Shown in pieces: positions 49,146-61,172 of a stretch of 64,000 nt of DNA. The stretch lies in the NCBI GenBank assembly GCA_008508345.1, contig QNGE01000756.1, positions 72,702 through 136,701 on the forward strand, in the 5' to 3' direction. A program made the position numbers and the translations under genes. The notes under the pieces were generated by a model that was given only the letters and a program-made list of their open reading frames with translations, was not told where the DNA came from and ran no database searches. Origin of the DNA: Paragonimus westermani (lineage: Eukaryota > Platyhelminthes > Trematoda > Plagiorchiida > Troglotrematidae). The first letter of the stretch is position 1. Each line of letters opens with the position of its first letter.

Positions 49146-50255
49146 TTGAAATGAACTACTTACAAAACTACCAGTAGCCAAAAAAGTTACGCTATTTGTA
49201 TCGTCAAGGTCATTTTTTCCATTTTCCGTCCATCATAAACTGATATAAAGCAAGTGCATAGTTTTTCTTCAACAAGGCTTCGCGAGTGAAATAGTCAGAT
49301 TTTAATTAACAGGGCACAAGCAGTCAGTAGACAGAACATAAGTAGTGATACATTGGTGCTGCATCATGGGACAGAAGTAGGGTGTACGAATGTTAGTTTG
49401 GATTAGCTACGAGCTCCGTAGCCGAATACAGCGGGTTGTAAACCCGTAAACCGGGTGTCAAAAATAACCATAGGTTGCTCAGAGCGTGTGGTCGTAAAGC
49501 ATAAGCTACCAAATAGGATGAGCCATCTCTAAACGACTGTAGGATAGTAAATTCGAGGTGCGCCAACATAGTCACACTGGAAATTTCACCCCGAATTTTT
49601 AATATGTTAGTAAGTGGAATTTCCGCTGCACCTCGCAAAGATCGTTAACCTGACGGGATATCTCCATGGCAGCCGACTAGGTCCCTGATAGCTCCGACCA
49701 CTTTCATCATTGTAGTGGGGCCGTTCAAGTGGATCTAATGGTTCTGCATCTCAAATTGGGCTTATTCGGTTCTTGTTTCCTGCTAGTGCTTGAGATACCG
49801 TGTTCACTCATTTTGTATGATAACTTTCTAAGATGAATTTGATTCTTACGCTTTAGATAAATGGCCATCAAAACTCGGTGTGCTTGAGTTAGACGAAATC
49901 TACGTTGCATGAATCCTCATCAGTGAAGTCATGGTGACATCTGAGATACACCGCCCAACAACAACACTCCTGGAAAATTCTTAACTCTAATAAGTTGTCG
50001 GTGACAGGTCTCATGTTCATTTTTATCCGTTTCACCTGATATGCCCACAACTTGTCGACCTAGCGAGTGCTTCTCCCATACAAACAATTTATGAAGTCTT
50101 GTACGCGTAGCATCACATATTTGGTGGGAACAGATTGTCACTTTAGTATAAAACAATTTAAAGCAGAGAAATCATCAAATGTTGACTAGTTCCTAAACGT
50201 ACGGAAAAATCACACCTCTAAACTACTTATATGCCATACAACCTCAGTACTCGTT
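49146..50255. other. Unassigned repeat-like stretch
   Basis: Sequence at 49390-49760 is GC-richer than its surroundings and reads like a dispersed retroelement, but no protein motif could be tied to it. The minus-strand frames 49393-49638 and 49929-50156 show no recognisable domain. Confidence 0.3.
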
Positions 50256-50259
50256 GACG

Positions 50260-50475
50260 ATGCTGGTGGATTCCAGCGTGAACTGTCTGAGAAATCCTGA
50301 TTGAGAAGTCACTCTGCTGTATCGCTTTATGGATTCCACGTAATACACTGGATTGGTTGGGTAACTTGGCCTAAATGTGAAATTTCCGGGCTTTCGGACT
50401 GGTTTCTCAGCTCACCTAAACATACGTATGTCACCTCTGGGCATGCTATCTCTGTCAAGGGTTCGAATCATGTCG
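50260..50475 (+). repeat. Composite repeat with SINE-B head
   Basis: GATGCTGGTGGATTCCAGCGTGAACTG opens the repeat. It is followed by TGGATTCCACGTAATACACTGG and then SINE-B (TTTCTCAGCTCACC, CACCTCTGGGCATGCTATCTCTGTC, box-B GGGTTCGAATC). The same order occurs at 62645-62850, so the two modules move together. Confidence 0.6.
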
Positions 50476-52010
50476 ACGTCCAGATTATTTGCAATAAGAT
50501 ATTCTCCAGATTAACTCTTCTGTTAAACTTTCTATCAGTAGTACTTATCAGTAGTTCGCTAAAACAAAAAGAGAATTGTAGGTTCTTGTGATGCCAGCTG
50601 AAAAGACCAAAACCTACAATACACTGTACAGAGCTTCTTGCCACAACCATTTTCCTGAATGGAGGTAGCAGCGAAATGCGTCCAGAGACAGCACACAAAT
50701 CATTGTCAAATCAGTTGTACTATCCGATCTTACAATCAAGTTCTATCAAACGCCTACTCAGAAAAGACAGGTAAATCCAACGAAAAAGCAACTTTATTCT
50801 TTTGTCGTCATTATTGTATTGTTCAATTTTAATCATTTCACACATGTCAAATATCTTTACAGATGTGCTGTGTGGTTTACAGGTCATCCATGAAAAGCAG
50901 TTCATTATATTATACAAGTGACAATACGTGATGGTTTCTAAAATCACGTTTTAATGTTGTGGTGAGTTTTTAGCCTTGTTTGATTTTTATTCAAGTTTGA
51001 TGTAAGTGATTAACAAACTCATATTCTCGAGAAAGTCTCATACGCTTCAGATGTCCTCCTACAACTGATGTGGTTTTGCTCAATGACGTTTTCCAGAACC
51101 TCTTCTTCAAATCAGAATGATCCAATATGATCTCGGCATTTTCGGATATCACTTTAATGTGGATTAATTACATTTGAAACCACTTTAGGAGTTTCTGTAA
51201 CTAACGTCGTTCCGCTACGTCTCCACCGCAGTGAGACATAGTGAAAGCGGATACACCGCACTGAAGTTCTGGTGCTGTGCGAGGGAGTCTGTCAGTGGAA
51301 TTCCTACTATAGTCGGTTAAACAAGCGTCAGTGTATCACGATGGACAGACAAACCGAAATGATGGCAAGAATAGATATGACCCAAAGAAAAGAAACACTC
51401 CTATTTTGGTGGTATAACTATGCCTCAGTGTGAGCAGTAAACGTTTGATGCCCCCATTCACTTAGGTTACCTGTTGATGCTAACCCTCTCATAATGTCCG
51501 GATTTCAGTGCTATGTATCTTGGTACATTCTCTGTCACACTGTGGCTGGGTGATCTACTTGGTCTGAATCACTTTGGAGATTTATCAAATAACTTGAGTA
51601 ATTCTAAAGTGATATCGAATGCGGGAAAAGTGATGTTGATACGAACAAAATGAACATCAGAACAGGAGAGAAGTATGGGGAACACAGAAGATTTGTTGAA
51701 CTTTATGATATTGAAAATTTTCAGAAAGTACTATTAGGGTTGATGGTTTTGGCAGTCAGGGAATCATCACGCTTTGCGCTCAAATTGTAAACAGTTCATC
51801 GGAAAACCAAATGGCGTCGTCAGAGCACGTGCACTCATTAGGCTAGTGAGCTTAAAAACATGGTACTACATTCGCTCTTTGTATGAATGATACGACTAAG
51901 TTGGATCAGACAGAAAGCGGTGGGATACAGAGACTGCTGTCTAATTTTGGGTAAGTAGCGTGAGGTCAACTCATTTCTGGTGACGTGCTGTTCAACCTAT
52001 CCTAATTTAG

Positions 52011-52149
52011 GCCACCAAGAAAGTCTCCAAACTGTTCATGGTAGACAAATTTGATAACCTTATCTCTAGTCAGAAATGGACAGACGTTATCATTTATCAT
52101 GCCGGCTGCGGTTTTGATGCTTTAGTGACCACCACACAACGAACCTACG
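52011..52149 (+). CDS. Low-confidence candidate exon
   Basis: After an acceptor (ACCTATCCTAATTTAG) an open segment reads ATKKVSKLFMVDKFDNLI…YHAGCGFDALVTTTQRTY. It reaches a possible donor (GTAAAA) in phase 1, or a stop at 52173-52175 if unspliced. No family was recognised. It is not phase-compatible with the next candidate at 52331. Confidence 0.22.
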
Positions 52150-52330
52150 GTAAAAACACAGGCGAAAGTGCCTGAAATCTGTCTGTTATTCTCGTATTTG
52201 GTCTTCTCTGTCTGCTTCACAGACCAACATACAACGAAACTCTTTAGCACATTGGATTTGACAGATACTACATGACCAACCCTGTGACGGTGTGTTGATT
52301 ATTTGACTGGCTGTTGACAAGCTCACTCAG

Positions 52331-52468
52331 GAAGCACCCTCCCAGTCATCTTTGCAAAACGAGGATGCTCAATCACTCCTGGCAACAATTCATCATCAAC
52401 CGTTTTTGAATACAGCTGGAGGAGGGGGAGAGTCTGAAACTGCTGCTTTGCAACAGTTTACACAGTAA
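52331..52468 (+). CDS. Candidate terminal exon, Gln/Ser-rich
   Basis: A typical acceptor (AAGCTCACTCAG) precedes a 45-codon frame: EAPSQSSLQNEDAQSLLATI, then a HHQPF block, a Gly-Gly-Gly-Gly run and ALQQFTQ before a stop. The low-complexity Gln/Ser/Gly composition resembles a disordered C-terminus of a nuclear or regulatory protein. Upstream exons that connect in phase were not found. Confidence 0.3.
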   Translation, partial: EAPSQSSLQNEDAQSLLATIHHQPFLNTAGGGGESETAALQQFTQ

Positions 52469-53304
52469 AACAACTGAAACTCTCGACAAATAGTTGTTAG
52501 GAATATCATAAATAAACACGCAGCCAAGTGGATTGGCTCAGACAACCTTGAGTGATTTCCAGTGTGCTCACTTCATATGCCAAATTGTCCCAGTAGCCTC
52601 TAAGTTCGTGTGCCGTCGGTCTCTTATACCTTTTTTGTTAACACTATCTGATTGGTGAGTGCAACCACGAGTCAGGAAAAAGGCGGTTGTCTATAGTCTG
52701 ATGAAAATGCCTGTTTAGTTCGCTGGTATATGTAGATCTTTCGGTTCACTGCACTCGTCACCATGTTTGGAATGGGGAGGACCAGTGGAAGGTCTGTGGG
52801 ATCTGCCGAAGTCAAGATCTGCCGGATTTACCATGCTCCATTGAAAAAATTCTTCACAGCTAGTATGCAAACTTGCTGACATTTTTTACCCAACATCAAT
52901 TTGGTTCATTCCATTGGTGTGACTGGATGGTTTGAGTACGGTTACTGTTTGATAAGCGTTTTGCGCAGCTTCTTCGATCAAGGATCGATTGATCTTCTTA
53001 TGATTACGAGGAATGACCGTTGAGCAAACAATACGGCAAAATGAGAACGAAAAAAGGGGCTGTTTAAATCAAGGCGTTTGCACCAAAAGAGAAGACAGTT
53101 TGTGAGGCAGTAGTAGTATTGATTAGTGACGATAGTGGTGTCGATTTTCTTCCACGATTGGGTTGTAAAGGGGCTCTTTTGTGTAAAGCATTGCCCCCCA
53201 ATCACGTCAAGATAGAAAACTCTAGTTGTAGAATCCTTGTGATACGCACAATGACAACACTAGACCGCCGTTGTTGGTGTGTCGAGTCTGAAAAAGAAAC
53301 ACAC

Positions 53305-53449
53305 CGCCCAGCTGTTTCTGTTATAAATTGCGACGACCGTGTCACTAGAAGCTCTAACAATGTCAAAATCTTTTATCTTTCTTAAGAGATCAACGACAGT
53401 AACGTAGAAGACGTTATTGACAGCATCTAAACTGTTGTCTGTGATGACC
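53305..53449 (-). CDS. Candidate exon, unrecognised protein
   Basis: On the minus strand an acceptor (TTCATTTCTGCCAG) leads into 48 open codons (VITDNSLDAVNNVFYVTVVD, LLRKIKDFDIVRASSD, ending near NRNSWA) with a possible donor GTGTGT, phase 2 in and phase 0 out. Its alternating hydrophobic pattern looks protein-like. The overlapping plus-strand frame (53119-53385) is less convincing. No domain was recognised. Confidence 0.3.
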
Positions 53450-54753
53450 CTGGCAGAAATGAACACTAGGTAGTTTTTGGTCGGAATCAATAGACGTAAG
53501 CTGAAGTACTATGTGTGATGGCACATTAGAGACCACTCTTTGGTATTTAGTCCAGTAAACTTATCCCAACCCTAGTGCATTTTGTTCTCGTGATTCGGCT
53601 TCGTCATTTATAGAGACCGTGAGAAGGAATTGTTGATTCACTAAAACAAAGCAGCCAGGGAAGTCAGATTTTTTAATGGTCTACGACTGTGCTCTCGGAA
53701 GTTCTCTTGACTGTTTTTATCAGGTCTGAATATCATATCTTTTTGAAACCGGTGTAACTGGGACGACGGTCCGATTTCACCTCCATACCCTAGGCGGTGT
53801 AATATCATTAGTTAAACAGCGTTCAACTGGGCTGTGTGTGACGGTCGGGTAGAACTGAATCGAAGTTTCTTTATATAGTAGCATTTTATAGAAAAACTGT
53901 ATTGGATAAGCTTCCGAATACGAAATCAGTTTGGCTACCATAACTAATTCAACGGCTCCCTTAACACCGTCCAATGGACTTTGGTGAGCTAACGACAGAT
54001 TGGGTGGTCGACATGTATGGTCGCTAATCGAAGACTGATTAGCACATCAATGTGGTTAATCTTAAGCTCACTAAGCCAATTTATCAACAGTCAACGATGA
54101 AGCAAATATGTGAATTTTACGCCATGACTCAATCTAACTCGGTAAAGGACAGCTAACGAAAAATGCGATCTTTTGGGCATACTGAGCGGTCGTATCACTC
54201 GTAGAATTAGACATAATTACGCAAAAGATGCTAGTTCCCTTCGACACCAAACAAGTAGACTGAAATGAAGTGAACATGTTTTTCATCAGACTCACGGAGT
54301 TTAAATCAATTACACCATAGAGTTTGTTTCCTGGCAGTAAATTTCCAACATAATGTATTGTTCACTTTCGACCAAAAACAAGCAACCGAGGCAAATTGTC
54401 AAAATCCATTCTGACGGAAAGTTGCCATACAATTATCGATCTCCCGAACGCACTAATTGATCGGTTTAGAAAGTTCAGTAATTCAGGGATATAGGCGATC
54501 TGAAACACAGAGTTTCATTTAGACATATCACCAGGGTAGAAAGAAAACAATGCGATGTGTTAATATTCCGTTTGCTGTCGTCAGCTGCAAACGTAAAACA
54601 TGCCAGTTATATACATCATAATGATGAGGACAAAAGGGACTAGACAGGCTTACAGGCACACCAAGTATTATGTAATCACGATCATAGCAACCCGATAGGT
54701 TGATCTGGTTGCTGACCCTACAGATGCTCGTATAGAGTGCTTTCCTCACCTAC

Positions 54754-55662
54754 GTGAGTTATGTTCTTTTACGTATGAACTGCTTCGTCGATCAGAATGG
54801 AACTAAGTTCTTCTGCGTCATACTAAAAACACTTGATCAGTTTTCTGTATACGAACGATCTACACACACACACCTCCGTCAATTCCCAGAACAGCAAGGG
54901 GCTGTTCCCGCTCAGACCCGGCTTACCCGTTGGTCCGGTTGCGTTCTTTCTTCCCATTTGGCTCGGCTGCGAGCCAAATGTCACTTGGTCACTTCGTTCG
55001 AGACTATTTTCACTACCAGTTTGCGTCTGCACTCTTTCCGCTTAATTCCATACTTCTCACGTTCTGGTAGACCAGCTTTCAATTCTGGCTACCCGAGCTG
55101 CCCAAGTTTTGTCCATTTCACTTTGAATGGCGAGGAAGAACGTTCGTTCTTGACTTTTTCTATTCACCTCCGGTTACATCTCTTTCCAATAAATAGACGA
55201 TACAATCCCCTACGACTCTACGACAAAGTTTTCATGGGGACTAAGTTTGGTCTCTGATTCTCAAATACGACCTATAAGTCATACCTTCTTATTTTCCTGA
55301 TGACTTCTTGCACGCTCCTTCAGCGCCCAATTTTTCATTGCGATAATCACCCACTTTCAGAAACGTCTAACCCCCGACCTCTGTTGTCCGATCGTCAGCG
55401 TCTTCGTTGTCGCTTGTTATCAGAATCTTCTCATCGTCGTGGACGATGCAAAACTCCCGATGTTCAGTGTTCCAACACGGTCAATCCGTTGTCACTTGCT
55501 CCCCTCGTTCGTCTTGTAGGTCAGCAATCTCCCTTTCATCTGAGCTTTCACTGCACCCATACTTTCTCCCTTTCGGACCAAGTATCGATTTTTGAATCGG
55601 CCGTTTGTCCGGTAGGTCTTACATCATCACTAACTTCAGGAAAAGGCACCGGATTGAAATGA
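54754..55662 (+). other. Long open CT-rich stretch, two frames of 167 and 120 codons
   Basis: Plus-strand frames 54754-55257 and 55300-55662 are among the longest here, and the bases are strongly pyrimidine-rich. The translations (for example a HLRLHLFPINRRYNPLRLYDK segment, and a RLRCRLLSESSHRRGRCK segment) match no family I know. The stretch may be the untranslated or gag-like region of an unidentified retroelement, or chance openness from low A content. It includes the hairpin at 54955-54980. Confidence 0.25.
54955..54980. other. Perfect 11-bp hairpin with GCTG loop
   Basis: CATTTGGCTCG (54955-54965) is the exact reverse complement of CGAGCCAAATG (54970-54980), separated by GCTG. It lies inside the CT-rich open stretch. 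No poly-T follows, so a terminator role is not suggested. Confidence 0.9.
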
Positions 55663-56734
55663 CCAAAGCCAAAAGCTCATGAATGTGCTCACATTCATCA
55701 CACCACAAAAATGTCACATTTATTATTTCTTTCGAACCATTTCCAGAGTTTTTCGTCGTTTCAACAAAATTACTGGCCCCATTCTTATAGCTGCTTCTAC
55801 TCGAACCAGTAACCTAATTCTTGTTCATTTGTCCAACTCTTACTCTAATGCAAATGATTTTATGTATTGGTTAGTAATAGTGTTAGTTATCTGGTGAAAC
55901 GATATGAAACGGACATTATTGAGCATTGAACATCATTCTCACTACCTGGAAGTCGGTTTGGAATTCTACAGAACCAGTTGTGAAAAAAGGTTCCGTCATA
56001 ACAAATCAGAGCAGCAACTACTGACTTCTGACTATAGTTCTTATGGCCATCTTCTGGGTGAAGCCAGTCGATTTTGGTATTTTCAAAAGCGTTGGTGTCA
56101 ACCCAGTTCGATTTGCTGAACACGAAAGTTTTAATCAGTCGTCACACTTTCCTCAACGGCTATGCGGCGTGCGTCGACTGGAAGTATTTTACAGATGCAT
56201 GGTTCGCTGTCAAATACATACCCCCAAAATCATTTGCAGAGGGTATCAGATACCAGTCCTGCTCACGTGGTGATCGACAGAGAAACGGTAACACGTTGAC
56301 GGCCTAACACTGAACAAGGTGCTTAACAATTAGAACAAAAAAGATTAATGTTGGACGAACGAACAGAACTAACGAACGAACGTCAAGCAGAAGATCCAGC
56401 ATTGGGAACAAATGTAGCAGTTATTAAACAAATAAGACAGTAATTACTGCATGAGACATCTGAAAACATATCTCCGACGGCTTGTTAGAAGATTACATTG
56501 GTTATCCCTATAAACTCGGTGGAAAATATGACTGGAAATGTAAAATCAACATACAATCAGTGGCAAACGCTTCCCCCTATCGAAGACCAAAATAGGCTAG
56601 CCATTGGGGGTTTGCAGGCAAGTTAGTAAATATTCACCGGTTAGGTGATGGGTATCTATTTTGCATTAAATGGAGAGTATCAGTGACAGGCATCCCAATA
56701 GCTCAAACCTGTTTGAACAAGACCGTTAGAACAC

Positions 56735-56830
56735 GAAAACTGACAGATGCAAGCATTTCGTATTGACTCGTCAGTACCAAATTTGCAATAACATGAAACA
56801 GGTTTTTTATATCAAGCATTTAGGGGAGCA
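56735..56830 (-). repeat. Solo PLE-B terminal repeat with hammerhead motif
   Basis: Matches 35690-35780 (ACACGAAAACTG, CATTTCGTATTGACTCGTCAGTACC, AAATTTGCAA) without PLE coding sequence beside it, so it is a solo terminal repeat. The minus-strand hammerhead (56740-56780) has core CUGACGA and GAAA intact. The change from U to C is at the tolerated position 7. Helix I is kept through wobble pairs (UUGGUA with UGUCAG) and the cleavage triplet is AUC. Confidence 0.72.
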
Positions 56831-57299
56831 GGGTGTATACTCAATTGGTGGTTTAGGAAAGGTCACTAANTGCATGCAAGTGGTTTACGTACCTAAATAG
56901 GTGTCTCGGGAACTGAAGTTGCACGAATGTTTTTGCACATTTGTACGTGCATTTACTTATGTATGTGACAAAAACGGAGATTCCAGGATGTTATCCGAGT
57001 GAGTCTTGTTTTAATTTTGATTTCTGGTCTTAGGAAGATATGACCGTAAACCGGACGGTCTGGAGGAATACGAAAGACATTTGTGCGACATTGAACTCAA
57101 ACACGTGATACACAAAGCACCCATGGGTGACACAAGTCGTACTGACATGACCATATGTCCTTGAGATGATTGCGACCAAGAATGCGTTGGCTGTCTTAGA
57201 TTAGTAGATCCACAACGTGCTTGTAGTACAAAACCAGTAATGAGAAAACGAGTACTTTGGGCTCCAGTAAGTTATGTTAATCATATCCGTTTTTAGTTT

Positions 57300-57689
57300 G
57301 TGTCGGCCATTGACAACCGTCGCTTGACAACTCTCCCGTTCTTTTCGGAAACCCAGGTCACTGTGGTCATCTGTCTTTTCTTCTACTCAGCCTTGTTGGT
57401 GCATAACGTGATGAACGACTTGTATGTGTTTCCATCCAATCTTAGATTTCTTCTCGCCCTTATGGTTCCTCCAGCGAGTTCCTATGGCGAACTACTTCTT
57501 GCTTTATATGTTCAGTATTTCTCTTCGCGGCTCAAATCTTACCATTTGGAGTCTCACTGTGTGTTTGTTTTCCGAGAGGCGAGGGTTTCACTTTCGCAGT
57601 TGCCTATCACCTGGCTAACCAGAATTAACCGACTAAACACAGAGTTCACTCACACGTCTCCTAACCTTACTCTCTCGTGTTTGCACTGA
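57300..57689 (+). other. Open frame of 129 codons, unassigned
   Basis: A pyrimidine-rich frame with a hydrophobic N-terminal half (a TVVICLFFYSALLVHNVM stretch could span a membrane). No family was recognised and no splice context supports it. Similar CT-rich composition occurs at 54.7-55.7 kb. Confidence 0.15.
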
Positions 57690-57954
57690 ATATGTGAGGT
57701 GTAGGTGGAACTACCAGTGGTTCAGCGCAAGCCAGCTGTGACGTGTATTATACGCAGGCATCCTCTGACTTCGGTCAATGTGACAGATTTGTCCGAAACG
57801 GATATCTCCAAGCATGTATGTGTGTATGTACGTGAGTTACATTTTTCATTGTTGAGCTCCCCGTATTCATAGGCTGTACATACTCAGGCGTTTGTGCTTG
57901 ACTGACAAAATAACAAGCATTTACCACCTACCCCACAACCATAGCCACACGGTT

Positions 57955-58035
57955 TAGTGGTTGAGCATCTGGACAACTATTGTAACAGATATTCAGAAGT
58001 CATGGATTCGAGTCCCTAGTGTGTGGAGTGCTGCT
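57955..58035 (+). repeat. tRNA-like SINE head
   Basis: ACGGTTTAGTGGTTGAGCATC forms a box-A region and GGATTCGAGTCCC a box B, about 45 bases apart as in a tRNA promoter. The flanks do not fold into a clear cloverleaf, so a functional tRNA gene is unlikely. Confidence 0.45.
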
Positions 58036-58969
58036 GGTACGTGATACGATGATGACAACTGTCCACCATTTCGTTTCTGGTCCTTAGCTAACTGTACAAA
58101 GTCATTTAGTCCCTCTTAATGTTTCTAGGCCTAATAAACAAGTTTATGAAATCACCGCTGGTCGACAACTGGAGGGAATTTTCTACCAGTTGAGACGGTG
58201 GCTATTTTCTTATTCTTGTGGTAAAGAGGATTCAGATATTAGCCACAGGATTGAACGCAATAGAATGAGGGCGGTAAACTGGGACATGATTTTAATTCGT
58301 TTAAATGAGGGCATACATATGACTGGTAGATCTCACCGGACATGGTGTACAACTAATCTGATTTCATACTTGATGTGATGTCCAAGGTGTTATCCTACAC
58401 ATGCTAAATTGACCACACTGACAACGATTTCTTTATCAACTATGTCCCCCCCTGGAACAAAGAGAATAGGCGACCTTCGTGAACATGACACACAGTTGTG
58501 TGAAGATAACAACAGCGTGATAAGATCAATTTGGGTGTGTCGCTTTTGTCATAACCGATGAACGCCTGGAGTGGGCAATCTTGTGAAAGCTGTAACTACG
58601 ACCTACAAGTAGTTGCAGTCTTTCACACTGTTGAAGATTTAATGTTAAGTAATTCTTTCTTAAAATTCATTTAACATCATCTGGAGACTCATCGTGAACT
58701 GAATACACAAAGTAATAACTAAAAGGATATTGTCAGTGGCGCGAAATACGACAAATTGGTTTCAAAAAATCGTTATTTTGCACCTGAAGTTACTAGGGTT
58801 TGTTATAACCATTTCTACTTTGCTCATCACGTTTTTCGTAAACTGTATACTGACAGACAAAACAAATCGATTTAAGATCTCGAAACTGCGACCATAGGCC
58901 ATAAGAATGTTTGTTTGGCTGTGCGAACACTGAGTTTGGTATGCATATGGAAGGGTTGTGCGGTGCGAC

Positions 58970-59118
58970 TCTTGTGCCCTCAGGCCGTAACGGCAAAGAA
59001 ATTCCAAGAAGAATCAGCCATATGAAAGATAGGGTGTTCAGTCGACATGTATACGGTAACGGACGGGACGTTGAACAGACATTCATCAACCTGGATACGG
59101 TCACACCGATTTACTAGG
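58970..59118 (+). CDS. Very low-confidence candidate exon
   Basis: An acceptor-like TCTTGTGCCCTCAG is followed by a frame RNGKEIPRRISHMKDRVFSR…NLDTVTPIY. It ends in TAG exactly at a strong donor (AG|GTAAGA, donor at 59119). If spliced, a different frame must be used. Nothing was recognised. Confidence 0.15.
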
Positions 59119-59303
59119 TAAGAAACATCACGCAGATGACATCTTCTGAACTGTTAGCTACACACCTCACAAACAGTGAGCGACTGGGTGACTGACCACT
59201 GTAGACGACGTTTGGATCTTTAGCGGAGAAGTGTTACAAAATAGTGGTTCCAACTGTGATGGTTAGGTTTAGTCACTTATATTGACCTGCAATGATCTGG
59301 TAG

Positions 59304-59609
59304 GCAGCAAGTAACTATCGCTCAGATGATGGGTCTAACAATCCAACCTTTCTCGCCCGACGGGTCAAAGTGAGTGAAGCCGCCTGCAACTGTCACTGGT
59401 GTGATAAAATAGTCGATCAATTGGTACTGGTCACGTACATCAGCTGCACTGATCCCCGTGAGGAATTGAAGTTGACCACTTTACGGCTGTTTGAAAAATG
59501 GCATATATCACGGAATAAATACGCTGAACAACCAGCGTCAAAAACCAAGGTCACTTTAACCAAGGCCAAATTGAAGTATGCGCTTCGTAGGTTGCTTTGT
59601 CTTGCTTAA
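59304..59609 (+). CDS. Candidate exon or small ORF, unrecognised
   Basis: After an acceptor-like ATGATCTGGTAG, 101 codons are open. They carry a CNCHWCDK cluster, a hydrophobic DQLVLVTYISC segment, and then charged LKLTTLRLFEKWHISRNKYAEQ…KTKVTLTKAKLKYALRRLL before a stop. The Cys/His spacing does not match a standard zinc finger, and the Lys/Arg-rich end is notable. A possible donor (AAG|GTCACT) would join in phase 0 to 59701. No family was recognised. Confidence 0.3.
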   Translation, partial: AASNYRSDDGSNNPTFLARRVKVSEAACNCHWCDKIVDQLVLVTYISCTDPREELKLTTLRLFEKWHISRNKYAEQPASKTKVTLTKAKLKYALRRLLCLA

Positions 59610-59700
59610 CAATGTCCTGTTCAGATTAGCCGAGGTTCTTGCATTATGCATCACTTTCTGGTCAGGTTGGACCAGTTATCTCGGTGAAATGGTTAATTAG

Positions 59701-59790
59701 GTGTACGATGAAGTGGTTCATGATGTGAGCGGAGAGGACTATTTAGCTGATGATAGATCCGAAGGCAAGAAAGTTCAGCAAAGCCAATGA
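59701..59790 (+). CDS. Candidate acidic C-terminal exon
   Basis: VYDEVVHDVSGEDYLADDRS EGKKVQQSQ followed by TGA is encoded. The acceptor-like ATGGTTAATTAG ends at 59700. That same TAG is an in-frame stop if the preceding frame (from an ATG at about 59579) is read straight through. The acidic, low-complexity sequence looks like a protein C-terminus. It may belong with the 59304 segment. Confidence 0.3.
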   Translation: MYDEVVHDVSGEDYLADDRSEGKKVQQSQ

Positions 59791-61065
59791 CAGTCGTTAA
59801 ACTTGTTTCAGAGTGCCAACGCTACGAAGCGATTAACTTTCGGTCTACACAAACGCGATTCAGCAGAAAAATGCACTAGAACAGCATTTGAATGCAGTGT
59901 GAATTCGTTTCAATAATTAGTTTCCTTACAAACCGAAGCAAAACCCTAAGTTGTACGGTCAAGAAAATTATTAACACAGTTCTCTTTCATATCGCCATTT
60001 CTATGGGAATCGGTAAATTCTTGCAGTTTAAAATTTGATGTCAGTTTCCAATTAATTTTCAGGATAAATGTTGTACGAACGACCAAAATTCGGAAATTGA
60101 TGTGCATTTGCAAACGTGTATAATAAAGACATCCGGCACCCCTTATAGAAGACGATATGAATAAAAGAATCAATGCACAGTTAATGTTCTTGACAAAAGA
60201 TGGTTTCAGTCAGTGGGACTAAAGTTGACGTTGGTTGATGAGAAACCCAGCGACTAAACACATGCACACACTATAGAAGATCAATTAAGGAGAGTAAAAA
60301 TTCTTCAGTAGAGCACATTGTTCCTTTCCACTCCACGTCTTCGTTCTTATTCTACCTGTACCATAGTTGAAAACGGTACTTTTGAACAGATCTGGATCAA
60401 TAAACTTGAACGCACATTCGCTATCATATTTTTGTGATAGTGTGACGTCAAAACACAATACCCTGCTACCATGCCAAGTGACCCAGTGGGATAGGTTAAA
60501 CATTATTCTTGACGCTTTGTGACAACTGTTTTGTGGTGATAAACGAGAGTGTGGGCAGCTAGTTTTGAGATGACACTTCCTGTAAGACAGAAACCCGTCG
60601 GTGACGGGAAGAACATGATCGCAATCTAGTCAGTCACATACCGCAACCTCCTGGAATTATTAAGCTTGAGTGCCACACAGTTAGAACAGGTAGTACGCTT
60701 CTTTTCTGGTCTCAGTGGGAAGTTTGCTCCTTGAGTCCTCCTGTCGTGTTCGAAGATAAAACGTGAGGCCACATCAAATTAGTCTGAAGATGCTTTGTGA
60801 AATTTGAGGCGGATTAGTTCAGCACGTTCTTCCAACTCGGCGATGGCTAGGTGACCTAGGTACGGATGGACTACCTAGTGCACTAGTCCCAGAGATAGGA
60901 ATAGTCAAAGCTGGAGAAAAACCTTAGGTTTCAAAGCTCATCGTTGATGTTAATTTTGTGTTTCGATAATAAATGTCTTGTGCCAGACTCATAAGTAAAT
61001 CTTCCTGTGACACGTCTTCTGAATAATGGTTCGTGCATATTCGCATTTTTTCCTAATCTCCCCAG
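59791..61065. other. No supported gene
   Basis: Short frames only (59946-60173 and 60285-60503, both minus), with no domain or repeat recognised. Presumed intergenic or intronic to the plus-strand candidate gene that follows. Confidence 0.4.
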
Positions 61066-61172
61066 ATATCAGTGAAAGCTGGCATCTAAGATCAGTGCAC
61101 CATGGCAACGCGTCTGATCACAAGTCGAAACTCAATGGATTTATTGGTGGATTCCGAAATCAACTTCGTCAG
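61066..61172 (+). CDS. Candidate gene X, exon a
   Basis: A strong acceptor (TTTTTTCCTAATCTCCCCAG) and a donor (CAG|GTATAC) bound 107 nt coding ISESWHLRSVHHGNASDHKS and then a LNGFIGGFRNQLRQ end. It enters in phase 1 and leaves in phase 0, which fits the next candidate exon at 61752. No family was recognised. Confidence 0.5.

Noticed and set aside
57955..58035. Functional tRNA gene
   Set aside because: Box A and box B are present, but the acceptor and anticodon stems do not pair convincingly. A tRNA-derived SINE head fits better.
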